Shown piece after piece: positions 1 to 8,283 of a stretch of 64,000 bases of DNA. The DNA comes from Anaerostipes rhamnosivorans (GTDB taxonomy: Bacteria > Bacillota > Clostridia > Lachnospirales > Lachnospiraceae), in NCBI RefSeq assembly GCF_005280655.1, contig NZ_CP040058.1:2518001-2582000 (forward strand), given 5' to 3'. Under the pieces are notes generated by a model. That model worked only from the letters and a program-made list of their open reading frames with translations. It was not told the DNA's origin and made no database searches. The position numbers were made by a program, and so were the translations under genes. How positions within the stretch are numbered: position 1 is the first letter of the stretch; every line of letters begins with the position of its first letter.

Positions 1-7
1 CTGACAA

Positions 8-886
8 TTATGCTCTTCCATCACTTCCAAAAAGAATCATATAACGTTTTAACTCCTCTTTATAACCTCCGGCCATAGTTTTGGACACATCCCACATATT
101 GGCCGCCGGATTTCCAAACTCCCCGAGTGACCCGTTTTTCTCCATGCTTTCGTAATCGATACCTAGATAGGACTTCAGCTTCGTAAGGCCTGCGTTGCTC
201 AAGTCCGTACAGAGGTTAACCTTCTGGATCCCTGTCTGAACTGCTTTTTTAAGGTTCTCGTCTCCGGTTCCAGAACCGCCGTGGAGTACCAGAGGTATCT
301 CAAGCAGTGTATGCAGCTCACCCAGAAGCCCAAACTCCAGTTTCGGTGTCCCTTTATAAGTTCCATGGGATGTCCCTACGGATACCGCCAGGCAGTCAAC
401 TTCTGTCTCTTCCACAAATCTTTTAGCCTCTTCCTTTCTTGTGAGCCCGGAGTCTCTTGTCTGCTCATACTCAAACCCCTGACCCACATGCCCAAGCTCT
501 GCCTCCACGGAAATCCCTGACGCATGGGCGATCTTCACGATCTCCTTTACCTCTTTTATGTTCTCCTCCAGGGAAAGAGTGGAGCGGTCTACCATAACAG
601 AACTAAATCCAAAACGGACCGCCGCTACGATCTCCTCAAAGTCACCGCCGTGGTCCAGATTCAGAGCCGCGGTGACCTCCGGGAATTTTTTCTCATAAAA
701 CTTGACTAAGTCTGCGGTCTCCTCGATGTCATGTATCCCTGCACAGTCGATCACCACCGGAGCTTTCAGTTCCCTGGCCGCTTCAAAGACACTCTTGACG
801 GTAAATCTGTCCCACACATTGGGAGCAGCCACTCCGTAACCATCCTGCTTTGCTTTTTTCAGTATCTGATCCATCGTAACTATCAT
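8..886 (-). CDS. Class II fructose/tagatose-bisphosphate aldolase family protein
   Basis: 292 aa. Class II aldolases of the FbaA/GatY/KbaY group cleave ketose bisphosphates (or related ketose phosphates) to DHAP and an aldehyde in the cytosol, using a zinc ion. The zinc and phosphate motifs are visible: LDHGG near residue 77, a Glu-rich EAELGHVG stretch, SVGTSHGTYKG, LHGGSGTGD and a final KVNLCTDL. It resembles GatY at 15634-16488 but is not part of that operon. It stands alone behind its own strong promoter, so the substrate cannot be read from context. Good SD (AGGAGG) just before the start codon; the stop lies at the window edge and the gene is complete. Confidence 0.85.
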   Translation of the reverse strand: MIVTMDQILKKAKQDGYGVAAPNVWDRFTVKSVFEAARELKAPVVIDCAGIHDIEETADLVKFYEKKFPEVTAALNLDHGGDFEEIVAAVRFGFSSVMVDRSTLSLEENIKEVKEIVKIAHASGISVEAELGHVGQGFEYEQTRDSGLTRKEEAKRFVEETEVDCLAVSVGTSHGTYKGTPKLEFGLLGELHTLLEIPLVLHGGSGTGDENLKKAVQTGIQKVNLCTDLSNAGLTKLKSYLGIDYESMEKNGSLGEFGNPAANMWDVSKTMAGGYKEELKRYMILFGSDGRA

Positions 887-937
887 ATTGACCTCCTAAT
901 CAAATATCCACTATAGGTATCATTTGTTCTTACCCGT

Positions 938-966
938 AGTATATTCCCGTTTTGTATCTTTGTCAA
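938..966 (-). promoter_or_regulatory. Sigma-A promoter of the aldolase gene
   Basis: On the minus strand TTGACA (966-961) and TATACT (943-938) are separated by exactly 17 bp, about 50 bp upstream of the aldolase start at 886. This is a near-consensus housekeeping promoter. Confidence 0.8.
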
Positions 967-983
967 TTCATTTTTTCTTTATA

Positions 984-999
984 GTGCACATATGTGCAC
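984..999. promoter_or_regulatory. Perfect 16-bp palindrome upstream of the aldolase promoter
   Basis: GTGCACATATGTGCAC is a perfect palindrome centred about 25 bp upstream of the -35 box of the 938-966 promoter. Position and symmetry suit a dimeric activator or repressor site. The regulator is unknown; no regulator gene lies next to it. Confidence 0.45.
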
Positions 1000-1015
1000 A
1001 TCAAAACAAAATCAA

Positions 1016-1136
1016 CAAGCTTGCGCACCAAATGTGATTTGACGTAGTCAAATAATTTCTTCACGCATTTGTGTGCATACTGCCCACAGGGCTTTTTTAT
1101 CCCATAGGGAGGTTCGAAGAACTTTCCTATGGAATA
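1016..1136 (-). repeat. Dispersed structured repeat, family D, copy 1
   Basis: Read on the minus strand this has three consecutive foldbacks: a long palindrome (1101-1135, CCTATGG arms), a GCCC/GGGC hairpin, and a nested hairpin TTTGAC-TAC-GTCAAA inside CAAATG...CATTTG arms. The same order of elements with about 75% identity occurs at 8284-8402. The nested stem differs between copies by paired changes (TGA/TCA here, CGA/TCG there), which suggests the fold matters. Confidence 0.6.
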
Positions 1137-1138
1137 AA

Positions 1139-1169
1139 AAAACGCCTGCAGACATTCTGCAGGCGTTTT
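1139..1169 (-). terminator. Intrinsic terminator of the osmolyte-type ABC operon
   Basis: Perfect 13-bp stem AAAACGCCTGCAG (1139-1151) with its complement at 1157-1169, 5-nt loop, A/T tracts on both sides, 12 bp after the stop of the permease gene at 1181. Confidence 0.8.
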
Positions 1170-1180
1170 GCCTTTGATTC

Positions 1181-2758
1181 TTATTCTTTTATCAGTCCCT
1201 GTTTTACCAGATAGTTGTGTGCAACTTCTCTCGGTTCTTTTCCCAATTCATCTACTTCGTAATTCATCTCCATCATAGCGTCATTGGTCAGCTGAGAACT
1301 TAAGTCGTTGATGACTTTTTTCAGCTCAGGATATTGATTGAGAGTATCCTCTCTGATCACCGGCACCGCATAGTACGGAGGGAAATATTTTTTGTCATCT
1401 TCCAATACCTTCAGTTTAAACTTCTTTAATAGGCCGTCTGTCGCAAATGCGTCTACAACGTCCACTTTCTTATTCTCCAGTGCTGTATATCTCGGAGAAC
1501 CGTCAATGCCGGTCTCACCCTTAAACTTAAAACCGTAAGTTTCACATAATCCCGGAAGACCGTCCGCACGGTTTAAGAATTCCAGTGTGGAACCGATGCT
1601 CAGCTGGGATCCGCTTTTCCTCAGATCACTGATCCTATTAAGATTATACTTCTTGGCCGTCTCTTTGCTCACGGCCAATGTATAAGTATTGTTAAACTTT
1701 GTCTGATCCAATACTTCAAAATTATTTTTCTCTTTAAAGTATTTCTTCAAAGCCTGATAGACTTTATCCATATCGTTGGTGGATTCCTGTTTCATAATGT
1801 TCATATATGCAGTTCCTGTGTATTCCACATACATATCGATCTCGCCTTTATCCTGGGCTTCATAGCAGACCTCACTGCCTCCGAGATTTTCTCTCCGGTC
1901 CACCTTGATATCTGTCTTGTCCTCGATCACATCGGCATAGAGATTACAGAGAACCAGCTGTTCCGTAAAGTCTTTACTTCCAATGGCTATCCTCTTGTCA
2001 TCTCCCTTGAAGCTTGAGATGATGGAGTTGCCCATGATCACAACGATCAGGACTCCTACCAGTGCCAGCACACCTTTCTGGCGGCGTCTCTTTCTTTTTA
2101 ACTGTTCCTTTGAACCTTCATATCCCTGCTGCAGACTGATCGGCGTCACAAGCTTTTCAATCAGCCCCGCCAGATAGTCTACCAAAAGAGCTAAGATACA
2201 TGACGGGATAGCACCTGCCAGGATCTGTGCGTTGTTAACTGTACGGATTCCTGAAAATACCAGATATCCAAGTCCTCCGGCACCGATAAAGGCAGCCATG
2301 GTCATAAGTCCCACTGCCGTTACCGCAGAGATACGGACACCTGCCATGATGATCGGCAGAGCCAGCGGTATTTTGACCTTAAACAGCACCTGTGCTTTTG
2401 TTAAGCCGATTCCCTTGGCCGCTTCCACCATTTCCGGACTGATACTGTTAATACCAGTAAATGTGTTCTTAATGATCGGCAGCAGTGAATAAATGATAAC
2501 CATCACCACGGCAGGAAGGGTCCCGATTCCTAGAAGCGGAATAGACAGTCCTAAAAGTGCCATACTTGGGATCGCCTGTACTACATTTGCCACTCCTAGA
2601 ACCGGCTTGTTTAGATTCTTTACATAGCTGATCAATATTCCGAGAGGCACACCGACGAGAATAGAGCATCCCACCGCAATGGCGGTGAGTTCGATATGTT
2701 CTGTCACAAGAGAAAAAATCTGTTGTTTATTTTGTATCATATACTGAATAAATTCCAT
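1181..2758 (-). CDS. ABC transporter permease fused to substrate-binding protein (OpuB/OpuC/EgtU type)
   Basis: 525 aa fusion. Residues about 1-210 are a BPD-type permease with several membrane helices and the EAA-like loop (EAAKGIGLTKAQVLFKVKIPLALPII region). After a basic linker (KRKRRRQKG) and one more membrane anchor near residue 230, residues about 255-525 form a type II periplasmic-binding domain of the OpuAC/ProX family that begins IAIGSKDFTEQLVL. Known substrates of this family are glycine betaine, carnitine, choline and, for the same fused architecture in pneumococcus (EgtU), ergothioneine. The start is 3 bp after the ATPase stop, so the two form one transporter. The substrate is not decided by sequence alone. 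Confidence 0.88.
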   Translation of the reverse strand: MEFIQYMIQNKQQIFSLVTEHIELTAIAVGCSILVGVPLGILISYVKNLNKPVLGVANVVQAIPSMALLGLSIPLLGIGTLPAVVMVIIYSLLPIIKNTFTGINSISPEMVEAAKGIGLTKAQVLFKVKIPLALPIIMAGVRISAVTAVGLMTMAAFIGAGGLGYLVFSGIRTVNNAQILAGAIPSCILALLVDYLAGLIEKLVTPISLQQGYEGSKEQLKRKRRRQKGVLALVGVLIVVIMGNSIISSFKGDDKRIAIGSKDFTEQLVLCNLYADVIEDKTDIKVDRRENLGGSEVCYEAQDKGEIDMYVEYTGTAYMNIMKQESTNDMDKVYQALKKYFKEKNNFEVLDQTKFNNTYTLAVSKETAKKYNLNRISDLRKSGSQLSIGSTLEFLNRADGLPGLCETYGFKFKGETGIDGSPRYTALENKKVDVVDAFATDGLLKKFKLKVLEDDKKYFPPYYAVPVIREDTLNQYPELKKVINDLSSQLTNDAMMEMNYEVDELGKEPREVAHNYLVKQGLIKE

Positions 2759-2761
2759 CGG

Positions 2762-3943
2762 TTACACCTCCTCCTCTGTCATTTCTGCATGGGAACCTTC
2801 TGGCGGTTCTCCCTCTGTTTCTTCTTCATCCTCTGTCAAATACTGCTGGCTCAATGTAGAGATCAGATTACTGTTTGTGATCAGACCCAGCACCTTTTCA
2901 TTTTCGTCTACCACAGGGATGTTTCCTACGTCATACTCATCGATCAGCTTTAAAAGCTGGAGGATGTTGTCATCCGGGCTTGCGGTCAGGACATCTGTCT
3001 TCATCATAGTCTCCGCTGCAGCCAGCGGATTCTTAGCCCTGTAGAGGGCTTTCCTGTTGACCATACCCTTAAGTTTCCTGTCTTGATCCACTACAAGCAG
3101 TGTATCTACATGGCGTTCTTTCATCCTTTTCACACACCGGCTTCTGGACAGGTCCCCGGAACAGGTGACTGGATTCTCGATCATGATATCTTCCACCTTT
3201 ATGTATTCCGGTGATCCCCAGATACGGTTTTTTCCTACGAAGTTTTCTACAAACTCATTGGCCGGATTTTTAAGAATCTCTTCCGGTGTATCATATTGGA
3301 GAATGTGTCCGTCTTTCATAATACAAATCTTATCTGCGATCTTGATGGCCTCATCCATATCGTGGGTGACAAATACGATGGTTGTGTCCACCTTCTCATG
3401 GAGAGCGATCAGTTCATCCTGGAGGCTGACTCTTGTCATAGGGTCCAGCGCTGAAAACGGCTCATCCATCAAAATAATCTTTGGGTTATTGGCAAGCGCC
3501 CTGGCAACACCTACTCGCTGCTGCTGTCCGCCGCTTAAGTCATTGGGATAGCGGTCGAGGAATTCCTCTCCTTCGAGTCCGACCATATCCATGAGATAAT
3601 CTGTATTTTTCCTGATCTCTTCATCATTCTTTTTTTCCAATCTCTGGATCAGTTCGATGTTCTCTCTGACAGTCATATGGGGAAACAGTCCCGCCTGCTG
3701 TATCACATATCCGATATTGCGCCGCATCTCGACTTTGTTCATATCTTCAATGTCATTCCCGTCGATGAAAATCTTGCCTTTCGTCGGACGGATCAGCCGG
3801 TTGATCATTTTAAGCGTTGTGGTCTTGCCACAGCCGCTGGAACCAATGATCGCCACCAGTTCCCCATCTTCAATCGTCAGAGAGATATCCGACAGGACTT
3901 TATTATCTTTAAAACTCTTCGTTACGTGTTGAAACTCAATCAT
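2762..3943 (-). CDS. Osmolyte-type ABC transporter ATPase with tandem CBS domains (OpuCA/EgtV type)
   Basis: 393 aa cytoplasmic ATPase. Walker A GSSGCGKTTT near residue 35, signature LSGGQQQRVGVARAL, Walker B ILMDEPFSALDP, and the switch VTHDMDEA. Residues about 250-370 hold two CBS domains, which in OpuA-type transporters sense ionic strength or nucleotides. An acidic tail (DEEETEGEPPEG) follows. It is the first gene of the two-gene operon; the fused permease/binding protein is immediately downstream. Good SD (AAAGGAG). A terminator-like hairpin (3972-4001) sits just upstream and may attenuate it. Confidence 0.9.
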   Translation of the reverse strand: MIEFQHVTKSFKDNKVLSDISLTIEDGELVAIIGSSGCGKTTTLKMINRLIRPTKGKIFIDGNDIEDMNKVEMRRNIGYVIQQAGLFPHMTVRENIELIQRLEKKNDEEIRKNTDYLMDMVGLEGEEFLDRYPNDLSGGQQQRVGVARALANNPKIILMDEPFSALDPMTRVSLQDELIALHEKVDTTIVFVTHDMDEAIKIADKICIMKDGHILQYDTPEEILKNPANEFVENFVGKNRIWGSPEYIKVEDIMIENPVTCSGDLSRSRCVKRMKERHVDTLLVVDQDRKLKGMVNRKALYRAKNPLAAAETMMKTDVLTASPDDNILQLLKLIDEYDVGNIPVVDENEKVLGLITNSNLISTLSQQYLTEDEEETEGEPPEGSHAEMTEEEV

Positions 3944-3971
3944 TCATTTCACTCCTTTTGTTTAAACAGTC

Positions 3972-4001
3972 AAAAGGATCTGTGTCACCCCAGATCCTTT
4001 T
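3972..4001 (-). terminator. Terminator-like hairpin in front of the ABC ATPase gene
   Basis: Perfect 11-bp stem AAAAGGATCTG / CAGATCCTTTT with an 8-nt loop; on the minus strand it is followed by TTTTGACTGTTT. It lies about 30 bp before the ATPase start, so it either ends upstream transcription or works as an attenuator. Confidence 0.5.
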
Positions 4002-4102
4002 ATTCCGTTTTCTATAAAACAAATATCATCTGTTATACTATAGAATTATCAGCACTGCCTTTTTAGTTTATCATATTTTAAAACTTTTTTCCACTCAGGC
4101 AG

Positions 4103-4137
4103 AAGAGGCACCGTACAGTAACAGTACGATGCCTCTT
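4103..4137 (-). terminator. Hairpin after the TIGR04076-type gene
   Basis: 14-bp arms (4103-4116 and 4124-4137) with a 7-nt loop. The only non-Watson-Crick position (C/A on the plus strand) becomes a G-U pair on the minus strand, so the fold favours the transcript of the gene ending at 4164. The U-tail is weak (TTCTG). Confidence 0.45.
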
Positions 4138-4163
4138 AAAAAGGAAAAAATAAATGCAAAAAA

Positions 4164-4511
4164 CTAGTCAAAAAATTTGCCCTTATAAAAATTTTCATTT
4201 CCGAGTTTTTTTGCCGTCAGCCTGAACACAACACAGCCATCCGGACATACAATATCCTTGCTGTATTTTCCGTCACCGCCGATATTCTCAAGATCTCCTC
4301 CGCTTCTCACAGCCTCCATGACCGGAAACATCATCATCATTACCTTGGAGCAGATACCCTGCCCATCCGCATTGACAGGACAGCCATAGGTACACATATA
4401 TTTATCTCCGATTTCCTCACCGTTCCTGCAATACCGCTCTGTGTGGTCACTTCTGAGAAATCCCGTCACCTCGATTTCAAACTCATACTCCTCGTCATAC
4501 CATTTTTTCAT
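4164..4511 (-). CDS. TIGR04076-like small cysteine-containing protein
   Basis: 115 aa from the start chosen here. A longer frame runs back to 4601, but the ATG at 4511 has an SD GGAG exactly 6 bp upstream and the product then begins MKKWYDEEYEFEI, as this family does. Four Cys sit in characteristic spots (CRNGEEIGD, CTYGCPVNADGQGICSK, VCPDGCVVFRL), suggesting metal or redox chemistry; function is unknown. The IS110 element begins within about 150 bp upstream and may have separated the gene from its original promoter. A GCCGCC/GGCGGC hairpin (4527-4546) lies directly upstream of the SD. Confidence 0.65.
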   Translation of the reverse strand: MKKWYDEEYEFEIEVTGFLRSDHTERYCRNGEEIGDKYMCTYGCPVNADGQGICSKVMMMMFPVMEAVRSGGDLENIGGDGKYSKDIVCPDGCVVFRLTAKKLGNENFYKGKFFD

Positions 4512-4526
4512 TTTAATCTCCATTCC

Positions 4527-4546
4527 GCCGCCTTTCAGTCGGCGGC
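4527..4546 (-). promoter_or_regulatory. GC-rich hairpin next to the ribosome binding site
   Basis: GCCGCC-N8-GGCGGC folds within 6 nt of the SD of the gene starting at 4511. It could modulate translation or be the remains of a terminator. No function is proven. Confidence 0.3.
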
Positions 4547-4639
4547 ACAAATAGTAATGAAAGATTTTCAAAACCTCAACTCCATGAGATAATAGCTTCA
4601 AGAAGCTACACTACAAAGCACGGGAGGAGGAGTTGTAAA

Positions 4640-4800
4640 TTCTTTCTCGTTTTAGACAGCATTTTAATCAGTGTAAGTTCTGCCTTTTCAAGCACAAATA
4701 AGTGGATCTATAAGACCGTACACTAAGAATTGTTTTAACGCCTTGGTTAAATTGTGTGGCAGTTCAGTCAATGGCTTCTCTTATCTTTTTTCAGAAAGGA
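4640..4800 (+). ncRNA. Candidate bridge-RNA region of the IS110 element
   Basis: In IS110-group elements the non-coding left end upstream of the transposase encodes a bridge RNA of roughly 150-200 nt that pairs with donor and target DNA. This stretch has the right position, orientation and length. Upstream of it a CAACTCC/GGAGTTG outer stem (4579-4585, 4628-4634) encloses TAGCTTC-AA-GAAGCTA. No guide loop was identified, so this is inferred from position only. Confidence 0.3.
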
Positions 4801-4808
4801 GTCTGACT

Positions 4809-6083
4809 ATGAAAGTTACCTACAAAACCTGTTGTGGTGTCGATGTTCACAAATCATTTCTCGTTGCCACAATCATTACTACCACTGGTGGCATTCAACC
4901 TTCTTATCAGAAGAAACGTTTTTCCACCTTTAACAATTCAATTCTTGAGTTCAAGCATTGGCTTCTCGAAAATGACTGCCATGATGTCTGTATGGAATCC
5001 ACCGGTAAATACTGGGTTCCTGTCTTTAATCTATTGGAAGATGAAATCAATGTTACCATCGCTAATCCCAAATGGGTAAAAGCTGTAAAAGGCAACAAGG
5101 ATGACACCAAAGATTCTAAATGGATTGGAGACTTATTCCGTCTCGGACTTGTGAAGGGCCGCTACATCCCTTGTAAAAAAATACGTATTTTAAGAGAATA
5201 TACAAGATACCGCTATAAGCTGGTTTCCTGCCGTTCCAGTGAAAAGAATCGATATCAGAATGCGCTTACTGTTTGTAATGTCGCTTTAGATTCTGTTGTT
5301 TCCGATATCTTTGGGAAGTCATCCACATCCATTATTGACTACCTGCTTGAGCAGACTGACAATTCTATCAACCATGAAGAAATCGCATCCAAACTTCTTA
5401 GACGTCTCAAATCCAAAGAAGATGCTGTGATTGAATCCATTGAAGGATATCAGATGACTGATCCCCAAAAATATCGTATGCGCCTCGTCCGTGCACATAT
5501 GGATTATATCACAGCTGAAATCAATGATGTAGACCGTGAAATAGAAAAATTGATTTCTTCTGACCCTGATTATGAAAATGCTATCCAGTTCCTAATGACT
5601 ATTCCGGGTGTTAAACGTGATAGTGCAATCACTATCATCTCCGAAATAGGTATTGATATGTCTCAGTTCTGCTCTTCAAAACGTTTATGCTGTTGGGCTG
5701 GTTTAGTCCCTGGCAGCAATGAATCTGGTGGTAAAAAGAAATCTGTTCGGATCACACGTGCTGGAGTTTACCTCAAACCTGCATTAGTACAATGTGCTCA
5801 TGCAGCCGTTAAATCTGAAAAGTCTCCTTACTACAAAAAGAAATATGAATCTCTTATGAAACGCCGTGGCAAGAAAAGAGCCATAGTTGCTATCGCTCGT
5901 ATGATTCTGACTGCAATCTACCAGATGTTATCAACTGGTGAAGCTTGGAATCCAAGCGACTTATACAAAATTGATATGCCTGAAGCTTTACTTGAAAAAC
6001 AAAAAGCAAAAGCCATCAAGCAGGCTATGAAGCTATTACAACGTGAAGGACTATATCCACCACTAGAACCAATAGCTTCTTAA
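4809..6083 (+). CDS. IS110-family transposase (DEDD recombinase)
   Basis: 424 aa. The frame opens at 4743, but the ATG at 4809 has a strong SD (GAAAGGAG, 7 bp spacing) and gives the usual start, with the RuvC-like GVDVHKSFLVATI motif. The DEDD residues are seen in GVDVHK, CMESTGKYW and KDDTKDSKWIGDL. The C-terminal Transposase_20 domain contains IPGVKRDSAITIISEIG and the catalytic-serine segment WAGLVPGSNESGGKKK. Full length with no frameshift, so probably active. It moves the element by RNA-guided recombination in characterised relatives. The codons look more AT-rich than those of the neighbours, as expected for a mobile gene. Confidence 0.92.
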   Translation: MKVTYKTCCGVDVHKSFLVATIITTTGGIQPSYQKKRFSTFNNSILEFKHWLLENDCHDVCMESTGKYWVPVFNLLEDEINVTIANPKWVKAVKGNKDDTKDSKWIGDLFRLGLVKGRYIPCKKIRILREYTRYRYKLVSCRSSEKNRYQNALTVCNVALDSVVSDIFGKSSTSIIDYLLEQTDNSINHEEIASKLLRRLKSKEDAVIESIEGYQMTDPQKYRMRLVRAHMDYITAEINDVDREIEKLISSDPDYENAIQFLMTIPGVKRDSAITIISEIGIDMSQFCSSKRLCCWAGLVPGSNESGGKKKSVRITRAGVYLKPALVQCAHAAVKSEKSPYYKKKYESLMKRRGKKRAIVAIARMILTAIYQMLSTGEAWNPSDLYKIDMPEALLEKQKAKAIKQAMKLLQREGLYPPLEPIAS

Positions 6084-6204
6084 ATTAATTCCTAAAATCA
6101 ATACTTCAAAAAGTTGCCATTTCTTGACAGCTTAAATCAGTGCGCCACTTTTTGGCTGTCCTCTACTTTCTTTCACACTATACCTCCAAATGTTTTTTGA
6201 CGCG

Positions 6205-7107
6205 CTAAGATTTAAGATACTGGAACAGATCCATCTGTTCCGCCTGATACGGCCTTTTATATGCCGTGATAATATGTCTCATATTAAAGAAAATACCGGC
6301 ATCGCTACAGGCGGAAGCAAAGGCATTCCAAAGTTCCTTTGCCCTGGGGCTGGTACACTGGTATCTGTCTCTGTATTTCTTTTCATATTTTTCTCTGAAT
6401 CCCTGTTCTGGAAATATCTGCTCCAGCTTTTGAAAATACCACTCCCTCTGATTCTGCCTCAGAGTCATGCCAAAGGCAGGATAGATAAAATCTACTCCGC
6501 ATTCTTTAGCTTTCTTGACGATGCCAAGAACATTCTCCTTCGTATCCTCGATCCATGGAAGCACCGGCATCATCAGGATCCCTGTAAAGATCCCCGCCTC
6601 TTTCAGCCTTGCAATGGTCTCAAACCGTTCCGAAGACAAAGAAACTCCCGGTTCTATTTTTTTAGAAAGATTGTCATCACATGTTGTAATCGTAAGTTTG
6701 CAGATCACAGGGGAATGCTCTTTAATCTCTTCCAGAATATCAATATCCCTGGTAATAAGCGCACTTTTGGTGGCAATGGCACTGCCAAAACCAAACGCAT
6801 TGATCAGCTCCAGTGCATGCCTGGTGAGTTTCAGTTCCTTTTCAAAAGGGTTATATGGATCACTCATGGCTCCGGTGGCCACGACTCCCTTTTTTGTTTT
6901 TCTCCTTAGATCATCTCTTATGATTTTCAGGGCATTTTCTTTGGCCCGCACCTGGTCAAAATTCTCAATATGATAACAGTCACTTCTGCTGTCACAATAA
7001 ATACAACCGTGGCAGCAGCCACGGTATATATTCATGTTGTATTCTTCGCCGAACCAGGAATCCCCCGGTCCCCTGGTGATGATCTGCTTTGCCTTTACAT
7101 ATTCCAT
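6205..7107 (-). CDS. SPL/Rv2578c-type radical SAM protein
   Basis: 300 aa. The radical-SAM cluster motif CX3CX2C is visible as RGCCHGCIYCDSR near residue 31, preceded by NMNIYRGC. The family is related to spore photoproduct lyase but most members have no known substrate. The segment MSDPYNPFEKELKLTR matches the TDPYQP-type motif of this group. It is the last of a run with two GyrI-like genes (11 bp to the next) and the WYL regulator. The IS110 element abuts its 3' end without disrupting it. Confidence 0.8.
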   Translation of the reverse strand: MEYVKAKQIITRGPGDSWFGEEYNMNIYRGCCHGCIYCDSRSDCYHIENFDQVRAKENALKIIRDDLRRKTKKGVVATGAMSDPYNPFEKELKLTRHALELINAFGFGSAIATKSALITRDIDILEEIKEHSPVICKLTITTCDDNLSKKIEPGVSLSSERFETIARLKEAGIFTGILMMPVLPWIEDTKENVLGIVKKAKECGVDFIYPAFGMTLRQNQREWYFQKLEQIFPEQGFREKYEKKYRDRYQCTSPRAKELWNAFASACSDAGIFFNMRHIITAYKRPYQAEQMDLFQYLKS

Positions 7108-7117
7108 CCTTTTTACC

Positions 7118-7744
7118 TCACACGACCGGAGTTCTCAAAACTGTTTTCAGACGTTCAGGAGCTGTCCTTCTCGGATCAGACAGATAGATCTCATGATGCT
7201 TGCGGCCATTTCCCACATCTGGCGCCAGTCCATTCTCCTTCATAAATGCGGCCATTTTTTCCATTGTCTCAGCTTCCTGGGCATAGGTTCCTATATGCAT
7301 TGCCTGGACACATTTTCCCTCCGTAAATGTCTCCATCCGGAGACGGCTGATATCCAGTTTGGGCTTTTTTATCTTGATCTCATCTTTTGCCCACTGAAAT
7401 ACATCCTCCGTGACAAATTCAGGCTGGCGGATCATAGAGGTCCAGAGCCATTCCTCCCTTGGAGTATTCAAGTCAAACATGCTGTCTTTGGTCCACCAAA
7501 GTCCCTCCAGCGGAGGTACTACATATTCAAAATACCCTTCCGGTCTGTTGTTACCCATTTTGCTCATTTTTATTGTAAAAGAAAATGCATATAAAAGCTC
7601 CATTGCCTGCTGGTAATTGTCTCCGCCAGGCTCTCCTTTTCCGTCCACCATAAAAAAAGTCATTTCCGGGACTTCTATAAGGACCGGTTTCTTTTTTGGC
7701 ATATACAGATCTTTATACTCTTTTTTATAATCCAGTTTTTCCAT
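7118..7744 (-). CDS. GyrI-like domain protein
   Basis: 208 aa, soluble. The N-terminal VPEMTFFMVDGKGEPGGDNYQQAMELLYAFSF segment is typical of the GyrI-like small-molecule-binding family found in stand-alone proteins. Relatives bind or hydrolyse small hydrophobic or cyclopropyl compounds, but this member's ligand is unknown. It is 4 bp from the gene upstream (7749-8210), which is also GyrI/effector-binding type, so the pair is probably cotranscribed and may act on the same ligand class. Confidence 0.75.
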   Translation of the reverse strand: MEKLDYKKEYKDLYMPKKKPVLIEVPEMTFFMVDGKGEPGGDNYQQAMELLYAFSFTIKMSKMGNNRPEGYFEYVVPPLEGLWWTKDSMFDLNTPREEWLWTSMIRQPEFVTEDVFQWAKDEIKIKKPKLDISRLRMETFTEGKCVQAMHIGTYAQEAETMEKMAAFMKENGLAPDVGNGRKHHEIYLSDPRRTAPERLKTVLRTPVV

Positions 7745-7748
7745 AAAC

Positions 7749-8210
7749 TCACTCCTTCAGTGCAATATACATATGGATCTCAGAATCCTCCATCGTGCCT
7801 CCCGGCTGATATTCCTCAAAATCCCCGGTAAAACTGCGGTTTAGGTCCATGCTCCAAAGCTTCATCCAAAAGTCACTCACAGCCTTCTGCATGTGTCCCC
7901 GGACAACAAACTTCGCATATTTTCCTGCGGGGATCACAGCAAACGTCAAGCCCTCCTGGGACTGCTCCCGGCTGTTTACCTCACATCCTACTGTGATCTG
8001 ATATTCCTCCATTTTCTCCCCGTTGTAATCAGAATACAGACCGATGCTTTTTTCATTCTCTTTATGGTCAATGTGAAAGAAGATGCCTTCCTCGAAAAAA
8101 CGTCCCCACAGCGATCCAATCACCATGCCCATATCCGGTGCATCATTGGATGTCCTAGCACTGAGCCCCGCTACTAACTTTTCCTTTAAATCCACTACTT
8201 CGTAATCCAT
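7749..8210 (-). CDS. GyrI-like / AraC effector-binding-type domain protein
   Basis: 153 aa single-domain protein of the SOUL/GyrI fold: LVAGLSARTSNDAPDMGMVIGSLWGRFFEEG at the N-terminus, EEYQITVGCEV in the middle and IHMYIALKE at the end. Such domains bind small ligands and are often fused to AraC or MerR activators; here it stands alone, next to a second GyrI-like gene and downstream of a WYL regulator. Its start is separated from the regulator by the D-type repeat at 8284-8402. Confidence 0.75.
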   Translation of the reverse strand: MDYEVVDLKEKLVAGLSARTSNDAPDMGMVIGSLWGRFFEEGIFFHIDHKENEKSIGLYSDYNGEKMEEYQITVGCEVNSREQSQEGLTFAVIPAGKYAKFVVRGHMQKAVSDFWMKLWSMDLNRSFTGDFEEYQPGGTMEDSEIHMYIALKE

Positions 8211-8283
8211 AATTCTTCCTCCATTGTTTTTTCTTTATTGTACAACAGAGAACTTGACAGCTGTGTGTCAGGTTTTACTTTTA

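Larger units (their letters stand above)
4579..6190 (+). mobile_element. IS110-family insertion sequence (ends approximate)
   Basis: An intact DEDD transposase gene (4809-6083) with about 200 bp of non-coding DNA before it and about 100 bp after it. Both flanks carry a similar motif in the same orientation: GACAGC followed by TTTTAATCAGTG near 4655, and GACAGC followed by TTAAATCAGTG near 6125. AATAGCTTC occurs at 4591 and again at 6073. IS110 elements make no long terminal inverted repeats and usually no target duplication, so the exact ends cannot be fixed from one copy. Confidence 0.65.

Noticed and set aside
4512..4601. N-terminal extension of the TIGR04076-like protein
   Set aside because: No SD at the far ATG; the extension is translated from a hairpin region and the IS border, while the ATG at 4511 has a good SD.
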